DNA from: Chytridium lagenaria
Taxonomy: Eukaryota > Chytridiomycota > Chytridiomycetes > Chytridiales > Chytridiaceae
DNA: 64,000 nucleotides
Reading direction: 5' to 3'
NCBI GenBank assembly: GCA_025449115.1
Contig: JAHLKC010000059.1
Location: forward strand, 124,001-188,000
Shown: positions 1-10,253 of the stretch, in pieces
How positions within the stretch are numbered: position 1 is the first letter of the stretch
Layout of the letters: every line of letters begins with the position of its first letter
Made by a program: the position numbers and the translations under genes
Notes under the pieces: generated by a model
Told to the model about the DNA's origin: nothing
What the model saw: only the letters and a program-made list of their open reading frames with translations
The model's database searches: none

Positions 1-712
1 GCATGTTTTCTTTTGTAACTCTATCGTTTCTCGCGCATATCATTTTACGCTACTTTTTCTTTTCTATCTTTGCTCTTTTTCTTTCATATATGGGCTAATC
101 TGACACCGCTTCTTCATGTGTATCTTTTTTACATTTCTCTTCTGTATGCCTTTTGTTATTTCATACGTATTCACGTTTTTTGATTGTCGTTTTCCCCTTT
201 ATGGGTGCCTTTTGTGGCGACATCTGCTTCCGGTAGTGTTTGCATTGCCGTTTTCATTTCATATTCTGTTCTTAGTCATTATTATATCATCCTATCGCAC
301 AAGTGAAAGTTGAAATGGTGATTTTTGTTGATGATGGCCAGCTTGCTATTTATCACGTAAGGCATTTAATACTTTCCTCCTTGAACGTAATCGAAGCTGA
401 TGTGTGCATTCTTCATTTACATGCGGCTACTATGTTGTCTTTGTACTTGCATAAACTTAAGAGGGATTCTCTTCACTTCCTTTTTTTCTGACCGCTCCCT
501 CCAACTACCAGTCGAAAGCATACGTAAAAACGCCCCACTATATAATTAAAAATTAACATCATATATAAACGGAATATTAGGTGTAGAAAGGGGAAAACAA
601 CAGAATAAATGAAACAGCAAACACTAACTACTGGTGAAATCAACGCGTAAGATTTCATACTTTTTTATTCGACACGGCCATATTTTAAAAAAGAAGCTAT
701 AATTCCACTGAT
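1..712. other. No gene recognised, T-rich flank
   Basis: The first 712 bases are T/C-rich on the top strand. They hold only short open frames with hydrophobic, low-complexity translations that look compositional. A 3' end of a neighbouring gene could be hidden here, but I see no domain or convincing splice structure. Confidence 0.4.
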
Positions 713-1538
713 CTATGACATGATCAAGCCTCTTTCGACGACTCCTTCATCCTCATTGAAAGTCTTTTCATCATCCATCCCCTCTTCCACCCTCTTCCAC
801 TCCTCCCAATCTACTGACCGTGACGTTTTAACGCTCAAAACGGACCATTGCATTGATTTCGGAGTTGTTGGTGTTGATGCGTTCAGCCATACATCGAATT
901 CAGACACGTCCACGTCCTGCCTTGATGTGATGAGAAAACTGTGTCGAGGGGGCTTAAGTTTACGCGGACCAGCCGGTTTCGTCACGTGGGAGATAAGAGT
1001 CGGAGGATCCTCGGCGGCTGGGTTGATATGACGAATGGAGCAGACAGTGGGAAGTTGTGACGTACGGCGCTTTATAAAGTGTAGAGCAAGGAGCGCGCAG
1101 AGGGACGCAACAATAGTTATAGTTACAATTCCAAAAATGTGGTGGAGGGATAATCCAACTGCACTGGGTGTTAAAGAGGAAGTTTCGGGATGAGAAGGGT
1201 GATGCTGTTACATTCCCGTGGTCGGAATATATGGCTGAGTCAAGTGTGGAAGAGGTTCGTAGATTTAAACTAGGTGATATTCTAGAAGCAGAGGGTCGAG
1301 CCAGTGTTTCTTTCGTAATGAAGGGCGCTATAATGGATGGAGATAGGGACACGATGTCACGCTTCGTTGTCTTAAGCACCGCTGATGTTCCTATGACCAT
1401 TTGAGAGGATGATATTGAAGTTGGCGTCTCCAATTTCGACACTTTCGCGACAGCGTTAGTTAACGTGACAGGCTGGTCTAATGATACGTTAGCGTCCTTC
1501 GTGGCTGCAGTCACCATCTTTTCATCCATTTCAGTCAT
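713..1538 (-). CDS. Single-pass membrane protein with conserved SMQWS tail motif
   Basis: I recognise no named family. The upstream part (about 1538-1210) encodes an S/T-rich ectodomain. A second frame encodes a membrane helix near 1150-1070 (GIVTITIVASLCALLALHF) followed by basic KRR, so the C-terminal part is probably cytosolic. The tail carries W-L-N-A-x2-P-x-T-P-x-S-M-Q-W-S at 893-838 and then an acidic stretch, ending at a stop at 713. The frame change between ectodomain and helix needs an intron ending at an AACAG near 1210, or an indel; the donor is uncertain. The same tail motif recurs in the membrane protein at 35731-37106, which supports both as real coding genes. Start chosen at the first ATG of the upstream open frame. 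Confidence 0.6.
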
Positions 1539-2013
1539 ATTTCCTCTAGAAGGCGTAGTTCACGCTTTTTTCCCCTCCTTAAATACGATGGCTTACAAAG
1601 GGGGCTGAGAGAACCGTTCGAAGTATATACGGAAAAATATTGGGGGGGCTTAAAAAGTTCTTAGATTAAGTTATTTAGAGGGTGAAAACACGAAACGGAA
1701 GGATGCATAAAATGGCCGTGAATGTTTAGAGAAAGTTGGAGGCTGTAAAAAAACGGCTTCCACTAATTATTTGGCCACGATTGGTACATACGGTAAGGTT
1801 CTTCAAATGAGTCTGTACGATGGGCGTCGTCCTTCTCAGAATGCAGAATTTGCAAGGAAAAGGCTCACAGAAGATACAAACCGAAACCGATCCGATATAC
1901 AAATAAAGCTTTTATTCGATGCACATGATATAGACAAGAGAAAAGCAAAAAACTCAGCATAAAACATTTTCAGCGACGAATCCGACAAAATCCGAAAAAA
2001 ATGTACAGTCCTT
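1539..2013. other. Intergenic, no gene recognised
   Basis: This is the region upstream of the minus-strand membrane gene and downstream of the small minus-strand ORF. It is AT-rich with short runs of G and A. A short plus-strand open frame near 1771-1962 has no domain-like features and no clear splice partners. Confidence 0.4.
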
Positions 2014-2265
2014 TTAGCAAGTTCTGGACGCCAGCTCGCCCCATCTCCTCAACCCAATTATGAAGATTGCAATTGCCAACGGGAAGCTACAATATATGTT
2101 AAATATAGAGGAGTTGATAAACCTGATTCTCACCTCGCCAGCCCCATGACACTGCCCACCAATGCACCCATACCTCCAACGATAGGCGCCACAGCATCCA
2201 AGATAGCCCAGAGCACAGACATGGCGAGCAAAATCCAAGCGAGGATGGTAGATGGAAGGGTGACG
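2014..2265 (-). CDS. 3' exons of a small hydrophobic membrane protein
   Basis: Two exons can be joined. The first (2265-2134) encodes two hydrophobic stretches with a glycine zipper (GGMGALVGSVMG). The second (2086-2014) encodes another (FPLAIAIFIIGLRRW) and ends with TAA. The join uses a GTGAGA donor and a TTGTAG acceptor and keeps the frame. The upstream exon(s), somewhere in 2270-2500, could not be fixed; an acceptor TAG lies directly before 2265. I do not recognise the family. Splice signals plus continuous hydrophobic coding support a real gene, but the N-terminus is missing from this call. Confidence 0.45.
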   Translation of the reverse strand, partial: RHPSIYHPRLDFARHVCALGYLGCCGAYRWRYGCIGGQCHGAGEVRIRFINSSIFNIYCSFPLAIAIFIIGLRRWGELASRTC

Positions 2266-2722
2266 CTATTTCAATGCAAACGGTACATTTAGGAGGAAGA
2301 GGAGGTGCACCGGGCGGGAGAGGACCAGAATCGGTGGGGTCGATGCAGGAATAACCGGATGGGGATGCTCAGAAAGATAGAGATGGTAAGCAGAAGCTGT
2401 TAAAAAGGTTTTAGCCAGTGGAAAATGGAAAACAAGTTTACCAAGAGAGATCGAAGAGCAGTATCTGCTGAGCGTTTGAATCTGTCGGTCTGCAAGTGAT
2501 GTTGTAGAAGACGAAAAGTTCTAGGTTAAATACGATTGACAGCATGCGAACAAAACATCCAAAAGCCATATAACATAATTAAACAAAGAGGAAATATACG
2601 AGAACCCCGAACAAGACGCCATAATAACATCATCAAACGAGTAATTAAGAAAGAAACGAGAGCTTAAAACTCAACAAAAGGATAATCCCACAACCCCCCA
2701 CACCACTCCATAATAAAAGGCC

Positions 2723-2995
2723 CTACCCATTGTCCACCTTCTTCCCTCTTCTCCGCCCACCAAGCAAAGGCTGCACATCCACTCCTTCAACTGGTCCATA
2801 TCCAGCCTCATGCATAGTTCCCATCGAGAGCGAAAAGAGCTGGGCAGCGTGCATCTATAAAAGTTAATGACGAGTTATCAGCGGAAACCCACAAGAGCTG
2901 TGGATGACGAGCATTACGAGGACAGAGGTCCAGAGCGACAGGAGAAGGCCATAATTGTCCTCGTAGATGCGAACGAGGTGTTTAAGAAGTTCCAT
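2723..2995 (-). CDS. Small two-exon protein of about 69 residues, unknown
   Basis: Exon 1 (2995-2918) begins with ATG and encodes MELLKHLVRIYEDNYGLLL followed by a hydrophobic run. A 63-nt intron (2917-2855) has a GTAATG donor, a CTGAT branch-like site and a TATAG acceptor. Exon 2 (2854-2723) continues in phase and ends with a basic, glycine-rich tail before TAG. The helical N-terminal half could be a membrane-associated or coiled segment. No family is recognised. It is divergently arranged with the resolvase gene, 183 bp away. The clean phase-0 splice makes it better supported than an ordinary short ORF. Confidence 0.55.
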
Positions 2996-3178
2996 GGCTG
3001 TTAAGGAGTTTCTGGTGAAGGGAAAAAGGCAATTCGCCACTTTGTTTTATTTAAGGGGGGCGGATAAGTAACTGCATGAACACATGATGGGGGACGGTTA
3101 TTGTGGACCATGGGGTGTTTTGGTTGATAGAGATTTGAAAGATGACGTTGGGAGCTACTTTGTCAGACATTCGGACAA
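2996..3178. promoter_or_regulatory. Shared divergent promoter region
   Basis: This 183-bp gap separates the start codons of the small minus-strand gene and the resolvase gene, so it should contain both core promoters. No recognisable TATA box or operator-like palindrome was identified; the assignment rests on position. Confidence 0.4.
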
Positions 3179-4373
3179 ATGAAGATTGTGTGGTGGTCGA
3201 ATGCTGGCGTGATGAGAGCGGTGGAATGTGTGAGGCTGTATACGGGGAGGAGAGGTTATGCTGGCGCTAGTAGTGCTGTTGGTAGCGGAAAGAAGGTGGC
3301 GGCGGCAAAGAAAAAGATTCTTGTATCAAAGTGGGTGGAGAAGGAAGAATATACGGCATTTCAAGAAATTGCGGAGGCAAGGTAATAAGTAAGCGGCTAT
3401 TTATTGAAGCTAAATCCGTGAAAAATGACCTGCTCTGAACTAATGTACACTCCCTGTACTTTAGGTACGCAAAACTCACTGTTAATGACCTCCGCAATAA
3501 GATGCAGTTATTGGGTGTATCCTCCACAACCTCTAGCCCCCGGAAAGCTGATTTGATCGCATCCTTAATTTCAACCCTTGACAAGTGCCGTACTCTGCGC
3601 GAAAAGCTTCCAACAATCGGTACCGACCATACGGAGCCGATCCTTGCAATCGATGTCGGGAATTAACAACCTTGGCTACGCTCTTATCCAAACCTGTTTC
3701 ACCTTTCGCCAAAAAACACAGATATTTCCCAAAAGTGATCAAATGGGGTGTTATGCCTGTATTTGATGGTACAAAACCTTCTTACGACCCAGCATCGTTG
3801 GCGGTCGCAACCTCGTTGCTGTTGGACAGGTTATTGAACGGGTTGCGTTCTCCCTTAACGGCGGCTGTCATTGAGAGACAGCATTGGTCATTTCGGACTG
3901 CTACTGCTCTACCAATTTTGAGGTGTGCGGTAATTGAAGCCTCATTGTTTGCGACAGTGAGGGAACGCATGAGATGGAGGACTGAGGGATCGATGCTAAC
4001 TGTGTTTGAGACGGTGCCACCGAGAGGTGTCTCGGTGCACTTTAATTTGGATGGGGAGGGAGACGAGAAGGGTGGGTGTGATGAAGGTGAGGATGTGATA
4101 GTACGGGGGAAGCAGAAGAAGAAGAGGGTTGGGGATAGTGGAAGATATCAGAGAAAAAAGAAAAAGGGCGTTGAAGTAGTCAAGAGCCTGTTAGAGGGTC
4201 AAGGTGAAGAGAAGAAGAGAAGGGTCGACGTACCTCCAGATCTAGTGAATGAATTTCTGAAGTTGAAGAAAAAGGACGACGCCAGCGATGCGATGCTCTT
4301 GGGTATCGCGTGGTGCGAGTGGATGACTGCAAGATTTGAGGAGCTAGACTCAATTGTCACATATAATGAATAA
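3179..4373 (+). CDS. ydc2: Mitochondrial Holliday junction resolvase with SAP domain, Cce1/Ydc2 family
   Basis: The product should cut Holliday junctions in mitochondrial DNA, the role of Cce1/Ydc2. Exon 1 (3179-3381) encodes a basic, mitochondrial-presequence-like N-terminus. The intron (3382-3464) has a GTAATA donor and a TTTAG acceptor. A SAP-like DNA-binding helix pair follows (LTVNDLRNKMQLLGV...RKADLIASL). The RNase-H-like core shows the first acidic motif (ILAIDVG then INNLGYAL), then AVIERQHW with its catalytic Glu. The terminal KKDDASDAMLLGIAW carries the paired Asp residues. A lysine-rich insertion (roughly 4080-4210) separates core strands. The frame shifts by one base near 3660, inside the DVG-INN motif, and again near 3690. 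Since all catalytic residues are retained, sequence error is likelier than decay. Confidence 0.85.
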
Positions 4374-4736
4374 AAAATTGACAAATCTTTGTTTGTACAG
4401 TTGTTGGGCTGAAGACGCAGAAGACTCCTGTAACCTTTAGATTATACATTCCGCCAATACAGTGGGCTTCTTGCATATAGTCTTTTCCCTCATTTTAAAA
4501 CAACAAAGGACCATCTCTGCCTTACCAATCAGGCGAATCAGACCTTTAGTCGAGCTGACCACCTGAGCTCTTACTGACACACGCCGTCCTGGAAGAATCT
4601 TTTATTATTTCTGGAAACAGTGTACTTGCTTCACGAGAAAAGGTGTTGATCTAAGCGAGCTCGTCCTTCAATTGATCTTGGTGGACTAGTCTCCGGACAG
4701 CGTAAAGACATCTCTTTTGTTCAACGGACATCCACC
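4374..4736. other. Intergenic region upstream of the RhoGEF gene
   Basis: This region separates two plus-strand genes and presumably carries the resolvase 3' end and the RhoGEF promoter and leader. A tRNA-like D-arm string on the minus strand (about 4535-4565) was inspected and does not complete a cloverleaf. Confidence 0.4.
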
Positions 4737-7700
4737 ATGTCGTTACAAGTAGATTCTTCACCATCACTTCGTCCTGCACCCATTATCACCGCACGATCAT
4801 CATCAAGCCTCGGCCCCAACACTCATGCTAAGCCCACATCAACATCAGCCACAGCTCTCGCACCGCTTCGCTACGGAAAAGCCCTCTACGACTTCCCTGC
4901 AAAAGAGACTGATGAGCTTCAACTGGAAGAAGAGGACATCATCGCCATCTCATCGATTGATTCCAAAGGCGGTTGGCTGTACGGGGAGAACAATGGTGCT
5001 TGGGGATGGTTTCCGGAACGATATGTTCGAATTCTGAACGAGGATGAAGCTGCTGGAGAAGGCTTGATCCAAACGCCTTCTTCGGTGGCATCGTCGATTG
5101 TTACTTCAACACCTGTTTTGAGCAGCTCTGCAACGGCGTCTTCTACATCACCGGTTCATGCTGCTGCGTTGTCAGATGGTGGAGTTGATGATGATGGACC
5201 AGGAGATGAGGCAGAAGATGCGACTGGGACGTTGACACCCTCCTCCACGTTCCCGAAATCCGCGGGTGTGGGGTGGTTCACGAAGAAAAGACCAAAGAAA
5301 TCGAAACAATTATCCACGGAAGAAGCCAAATCCATAAGCCGCGCCGAATCCGTTGTATCGGAAACAGGGTCATCCGGTGGTGATGTATTTCCAGTTGTGG
5401 AATCAAGGTCGAGGATGAATTCTGCGGGGCCAGTTGAAAAACACGTCAGAGTGTTACCACCAAAGAAGGGACGGGTGGGAAGAGTCTTGCAGAGTTGGTT
5501 AAATCTGGAAAGACCGTGGCGATTGTGGGTGCACCTGCTGAAATGAGACAGACATGGTTAGATCATATAGGAGGACAGGAGGCTGCGGATCGATTGGGAA
5601 TATCAAAGCAGGAGAGGAAGCGGCAAGAGATTGTATACGAAATACTGTGTACGGAAAGGGACTACGTGGAGGATTTGGAGACTGTTATCGAGGTTTGTAA
5701 TATCTATTAATGCTTTCCAAACTTGGTCTGAATGGTCGGAAACCAGGTCTACATCCAGCAATTTAAAAAGAACAAGTTGCTACGACCTAAAGATCTTTCG
5801 GTGGTTTTTTTCCAACATCGAGGCAATTTTGCCCATAAATATGGTTGGTCTAAATCTATAGAAAAGTTTCTTATGATTATATAGGAACTGCTAAAACTAT
5901 TGGAAACGCGTCAGTCTGAGAGTGAGAATAACGTGGTCGAGCAAGTTGGCGATATTTTTATTCGAGTGGTATGGTGTAATTCCACCTATTACCTATACAT
6001 ATCTCGACATAAGCTTACTTTACATCCAGAGTGACTACCTCAAAATGTACGCCATGTACTGCAGCAACCACCCATACGCGGTAATGAAACTTCAAGCTCT
6101 ACGAAACGCAAAAGCCATCGCAAAGTTTTTAGATCAATGCGCATCGATGCCTGAAAGCCGCAGCCTTGGACTTCAACACTTTTTGTTCGTATTTTTAGCC
6201 CGTCCTCATTAAATGTGTCAACTTACTCTTTTCGAAAGGCTTAAACCTATTCAGAGGATTTGCAAGTACCCGCTGTTCTTGAGGGAGCTCATTAAGAATA
6301 CTGAATCGGATCACCCTGATTCCGCAAACTTGATCAAGGCGCTTTTGAAAATTGAAACAGTCGTGACAATTGTTAACGAAGGTGCTAGACAAGCCGAAGG
6401 TGTTCATAAGATGTTGGAGCTTCAGAACCGATTTGTACAGGTATTTCATCAAAATTCTATGTGGACTAATTTGGTTTATAAGAAAGTCAACATTGTTGCT
6501 CCCTCTAGAACGATGAAAAAAAGCGGTCCACTCGAGCTGATCACGAATGGAGAACGGAAAAAACGCGAATCTTTTTATTCAACGACATGCTCCTCGTCGC
6601 AAAAGCTCAAGGCAGTGATGGCGAGAAGCTAAAGGTCGTTGCCATGGTCCCCTTTGACATGATTTTTGTGAACGCTCTTCCTGACGAACCCCGAAAACGC
6701 ACTACTTATTGAAATTGTGCACGTTCATACCGCAAAGTTCACGCTTTGCGGCTGATACATTGACATCGCGTCAGGCTTGGATGAAATCTCTAAAAGAAGC
6801 CACCGACGCTTGGATGAACATGAAGAGTAGAGGAACTGGTATCGAGATTGAGGAGAGGTCCATCCGGAACGCAGCCATTACAGCGCTCGCAGAGAGGAGA
6901 AGTGAAGAGGCTTCGGTAAACCCGGAGCCTGAGTCTGAAACAGTGGCGGTGAATGTGGAAGAGTCTCTTTCATCAATCACAACACTTGCAATTGAGACAG
7001 AACAGGACCGAACAATTAATGATCTAAAGGCTCAGATTACAGTGACGGCCCCTGTTGAAATTCAAGCGGCTCCCGCTTCATCTTCACCATCACCGTCACC
7101 TCAAAGATCAAAACCCGCCGGCTCTACCAGTACATGGTGTCCCACTCACGCATCAACGCCTCAACAGCTCTTCACCATCGTTGTCACCGTCTCAATCTAT
7201 ACGAAATGATCTCACCGACAGCAATGTTGCAAGCACTTCAGACCTAGATAGACCCAGAAGCCCGAGTAGTCGTGTGACCTCCAACCCCGCATCTCCATTA
7301 ATCTCAAGACCGAAACCATTAGCTGCGTCAACAGAAACAGATATTAAAGTAGACTCAGATAACAGTCCACCAAAGCCTAGTGGCTTTGCTCATCGTAGCC
7401 ATTCCGTCAGAATCGGCTCGACATCCAGTCATTCTCTCGCCGCCCGCATCGCTTCCAACCATTTCATTGTACAAGACCTCACTGTCCGATCCACGCCCTC
7501 CCTCAACACTCCATCCCGACGATCCCGTCCAAGAATCATTCGCTCACACTCGCGCCTCCAGCTCTCAACCCTCCGAACGACCCCCCAACCCCAATCCCGT
7601 ATTCAGCCTCAAATCCTCCCCCGATACCCTTCATCCGGCATCCCCACATCTCGCATAACCTACAACTCTGACGTCACGCGTCGTCTCGTTATTTCAGCAA

Positions 7701-8762
7701 CCGTCAAAGAGCGGCAGGAGAGGCTTGAACAGGCTTTACAGAGTGCGCCAGTTAGTCTTGCTGGAACGCCAAGAGCGTCCATCATGCAGGCTACACCCAT
7801 GGTAACGCCTGTTGTACCGAGACCTAGAACGCAGTCTATGACGGATAGAGGTGTGAGATCGGTTTCTGAGCATTGTGTGGTGCCCTCTGTCGTGCCATCT
7901 GTGGCGCCGGCTATGACGGCGTCGCCAACGAGGGTCGCACCATCTGTTCCTGCAAAGAGGATAGAAAGCGACGCCTTCGCTTTTGTCGGTGTCTGTGGAG
8001 GAAGAGGGAAAACCTGGCGACGAAAAACTCGACCGGAGAGTAAGTTACATTTCTCTTATTTATGTTAAGATTTTCTTTCTTCTGATGGTAAAGATCTATA
8101 AAACATGGTTCTAATCACTCTAAACACAGGGCTCAGACTAAAAAGATGTCCGTAAACAAGCCGGTAAAGAAGGCAATCATTCTTGATGTCGTCAAAAAAG
8201 CCGGAAAGCAATGCAAAGATTTCGTAAGTTAATCTGTACCTGTTACCTCATTTCTTGAAATAGTGTTCTGAATGTAATTGTTCTGAATGTAATTGCATAG
8301 GTCTATTCCACGCGCGTTCAATACGTTGGCATCGGAGAAAACAATACAGCCGTCATCCATCACACGTTTGAAGACTTTTTCGACTTTCACGTTCAACTCC
8401 TCGGTCACTTTCCCGAAGAAGCCGGCCTTCAGATCCGACGATACTCAACGGAAAGTGATGGAGACAGTGTCTCATCGCAGGGAACTGGACGAATCATCCC
8501 AGAAATGCCATGCCAAATGATGTTTGTGAGTGAAGCGGTGGCAAAGGCTAGAATTGGGCAGCTTCAGGAATATATACAGGTAAGCCTATCTTTTGTTTGT
8601 TGAGAAGATGTAAACTGATGGTTGTTGATCAAGGCCATCATCTCGCTTCCACCCAAAATCTCGCGATCGCCCATCACCATGCAATTCTTCCGGGTTAGAT
8701 GGCAAACATGCGCAATCGCTCGTATAATTTCAATTCATAGAACATATCTTGTTTTTTCTTAG
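4737..8762 (+). CDS. RhoGEF with SH3, DH, PH and Bem1-like PX domains
   Basis: Predicted guanine-nucleotide exchange factor for a Rho/Cdc42 GTPase in cell polarity. An SH3 domain lies near residues 47-100 (ALYDFPAKETDELQLEEED...GWFPERYV). The DH domain starts around 5610 (RQEIVYEILCTERDYVEDLE), continues through FSNIEAILPIN, and shows the hallmark KPIQRICKYPLFLREL at 6244-6292. The PH domain covers about 6500-6830 (FLFNDMLLVAKA; the end helix has a Trp). A long S/P-rich linker follows, then a PX domain of the Bem1/NoxR type (about 8143-8700: FEDFFDFHVQLLGHFPEEAG, then LPPKISRSP). Two clean introns split the PX part (donors GTAAGT and GTAAGC). The linker exon joins it in frame through a CTCAG acceptor near 8137. 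Single-base frame changes occur near 5490, 6560, 6690, 6750 and 7110. The stop at 8760 lies 52 bp from the convergent FKBP stop. Confidence 0.8.
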
Positions 8763-8814
8763 ACGTTATCATAGACATCATATCTTTTTTATTAAAAATT
8801 TGGCCGTTCGGTCA

Positions 8815-9913
8815 TTAGGAAAACATTTTCTTGTAGAGGTTCTTTTCTTTGATCATAACTTCCTTTTCGAGGTTTTCTATCCGTTGTCTTTCCTTGGGAA
8901 TGGCCGCATCTCTTGGATCAAGCTGCACAAAAAGCGCATTAAGTATAGGCAGTTAAACGAGTTACAGTTACAAACCATAGCAGCTTTATCCATTGCCTGA
9001 TACGCATCCTCCCATAACGCCAAATCCGCTTTCGCCTGTCCAAGCCTAAAATACGCCTTCACACTCTTCCCATCAAGCAAAATAGCCCGTTCCGCAGCCG
9101 CAACAGCAATCTTTGGATCCTTGGTCTTCAAACTCGCCGCCGCCAAATTCAAATTCAACGCTAACCTCACCGCTTTCGATTCTATCGCTTCCGACGGTTC
9201 CGCACCCCACGTGTACTCCATCCGATCCACACCACGTTGGTAAGCGGCTACCGCTTGCGCGAAATCACCGGATTTGAAATAAAGGTTGCCTTCCTCTTTG
9301 GCGGCTTTGGCGTCGCTGAGTTTAACGGAGATGGGGTCTTCTGGCTTTCAATGTGTTGGACATATTGGAAAGGAGGGGGGAGACGTACCGGATCAAACTT
9401 GACGACCTCGATTTCAAAAATGAGGGTGGCATTGGGTGGGATCGTGGGTGGGTTCCCAAGCTTTCCGTATGCTGGATGCGTCAGGACGAGGATGAAACCT
9501 TAACTTACCTAATTCAGGAGGACAGATGAGCTGTGAATGCTCCCCTATCTTCATTCCAATGATTCCTTCATCCCATGCCTCAATAACTTCACCTGTTGCA
9601 AAACAAATCAGTACCTGTCCATGCAACCACAACTCCTCAACACCCACCCGTCCCAATACGAAATCTAAACGGTCGTTTACGATCATAACTTGAATCAAAC
9701 TTTGGTCCATCTGGCCATACATATCCCGTATAATTGACTTTCAAAAGAACATCAGTCGTTTCTTTTACACATGCTGGGGCTCCTAACCAACAACTTGAGC
9801 GCCTTGACGATCCCGTCACCGTTTCCTTCTTTGACGATGCGCTTTCGGATAGCGCTGCCTTGTGATATTGGTTCAAAGCCTTCGTCCGAGCTGTTCCATG
9901 ACCATTCTGTCAT
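8815..9913 (-). CDS. FKBP-type peptidyl-prolyl isomerase with TPR repeats
   Basis: An FKBP51/52-like immunophilin: an FK506-binding prolyl isomerase domain followed by TPR repeats, the arrangement that usually docks Hsp90. Visible FKBP elements are VLLKVNYTGYVWPDG, FDSSYDR, the RIGTGEVIEAWDEG core and GKLGNPPTIPPNATLIFEIE. The TPR part has KEEGNLYFKSGDFAQAVAAY, NLNLAAASLK and AYFRLGQAKADL, then a basic C-terminal coil ending KKMFS at 8815. At least four introns are visible: GTGGGT...CAACAG, GTAAGT...CATCCAG, GTACGT...AG and GTTTGT...GTGCAG. The frame shifts once near 9785 between the first beta strand and the core. Start ATG chosen at 9913; an in-frame ATG at 9940 is an alternative. Confidence 0.85.
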
Positions 9914-10253
9914 GATTGAAATTCTGATGAAAAACGTCACGATGGTGTGGTGGCTTCTGGTACGGCTTTTGGCTAAATAGACTAGCTTGGATGACTACCC
10001 ACCAGTATTTACAAGGATTTATACCATCAAGCAGGATGATGAGAATAGCTGGAATGTAGTCAACCGCACTCAATAAAAGTTCTGATTCTGTTAAAGCAAC
10101 GGTTTTTTTTTCTAATGTGAAAGGCCTCATGCTTATGTCTGTAGTTGTATTCACGATTACGGATGATGCACGTAACTTTATGAACGTGACCCTCTATGTC
10201 CATCCGCTCCAACAAGAAAAGATCCCAGCGTGCACACCAAATTTCTCACCGAA

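Noticed and set aside
116..985. Short plus-strand ORFs in the first kilobase, including 720-1031
   Set aside because: Those before 660 are pyrimidine-tract artefacts. The one at 720-1031 is antisense to the SMQWS-motif membrane protein, whose strand is supported by its paralogue at 35731.
3640..3710. Programmed ribosomal frameshift in the resolvase
   Set aside because: Two shifts in the same direction within about 40 bases, without a slippery heptamer or downstream structure, and similar shifts in many other genes, fit sequence error better.
4519..4600. tRNA-like D-arm (minus-strand AGCTCAGGTGGTCAG) upstream of the RhoGEF gene
   Set aside because: No matching T-arm (TTCRA loop with paired stem) or acceptor stem follows, so no cloverleaf forms.
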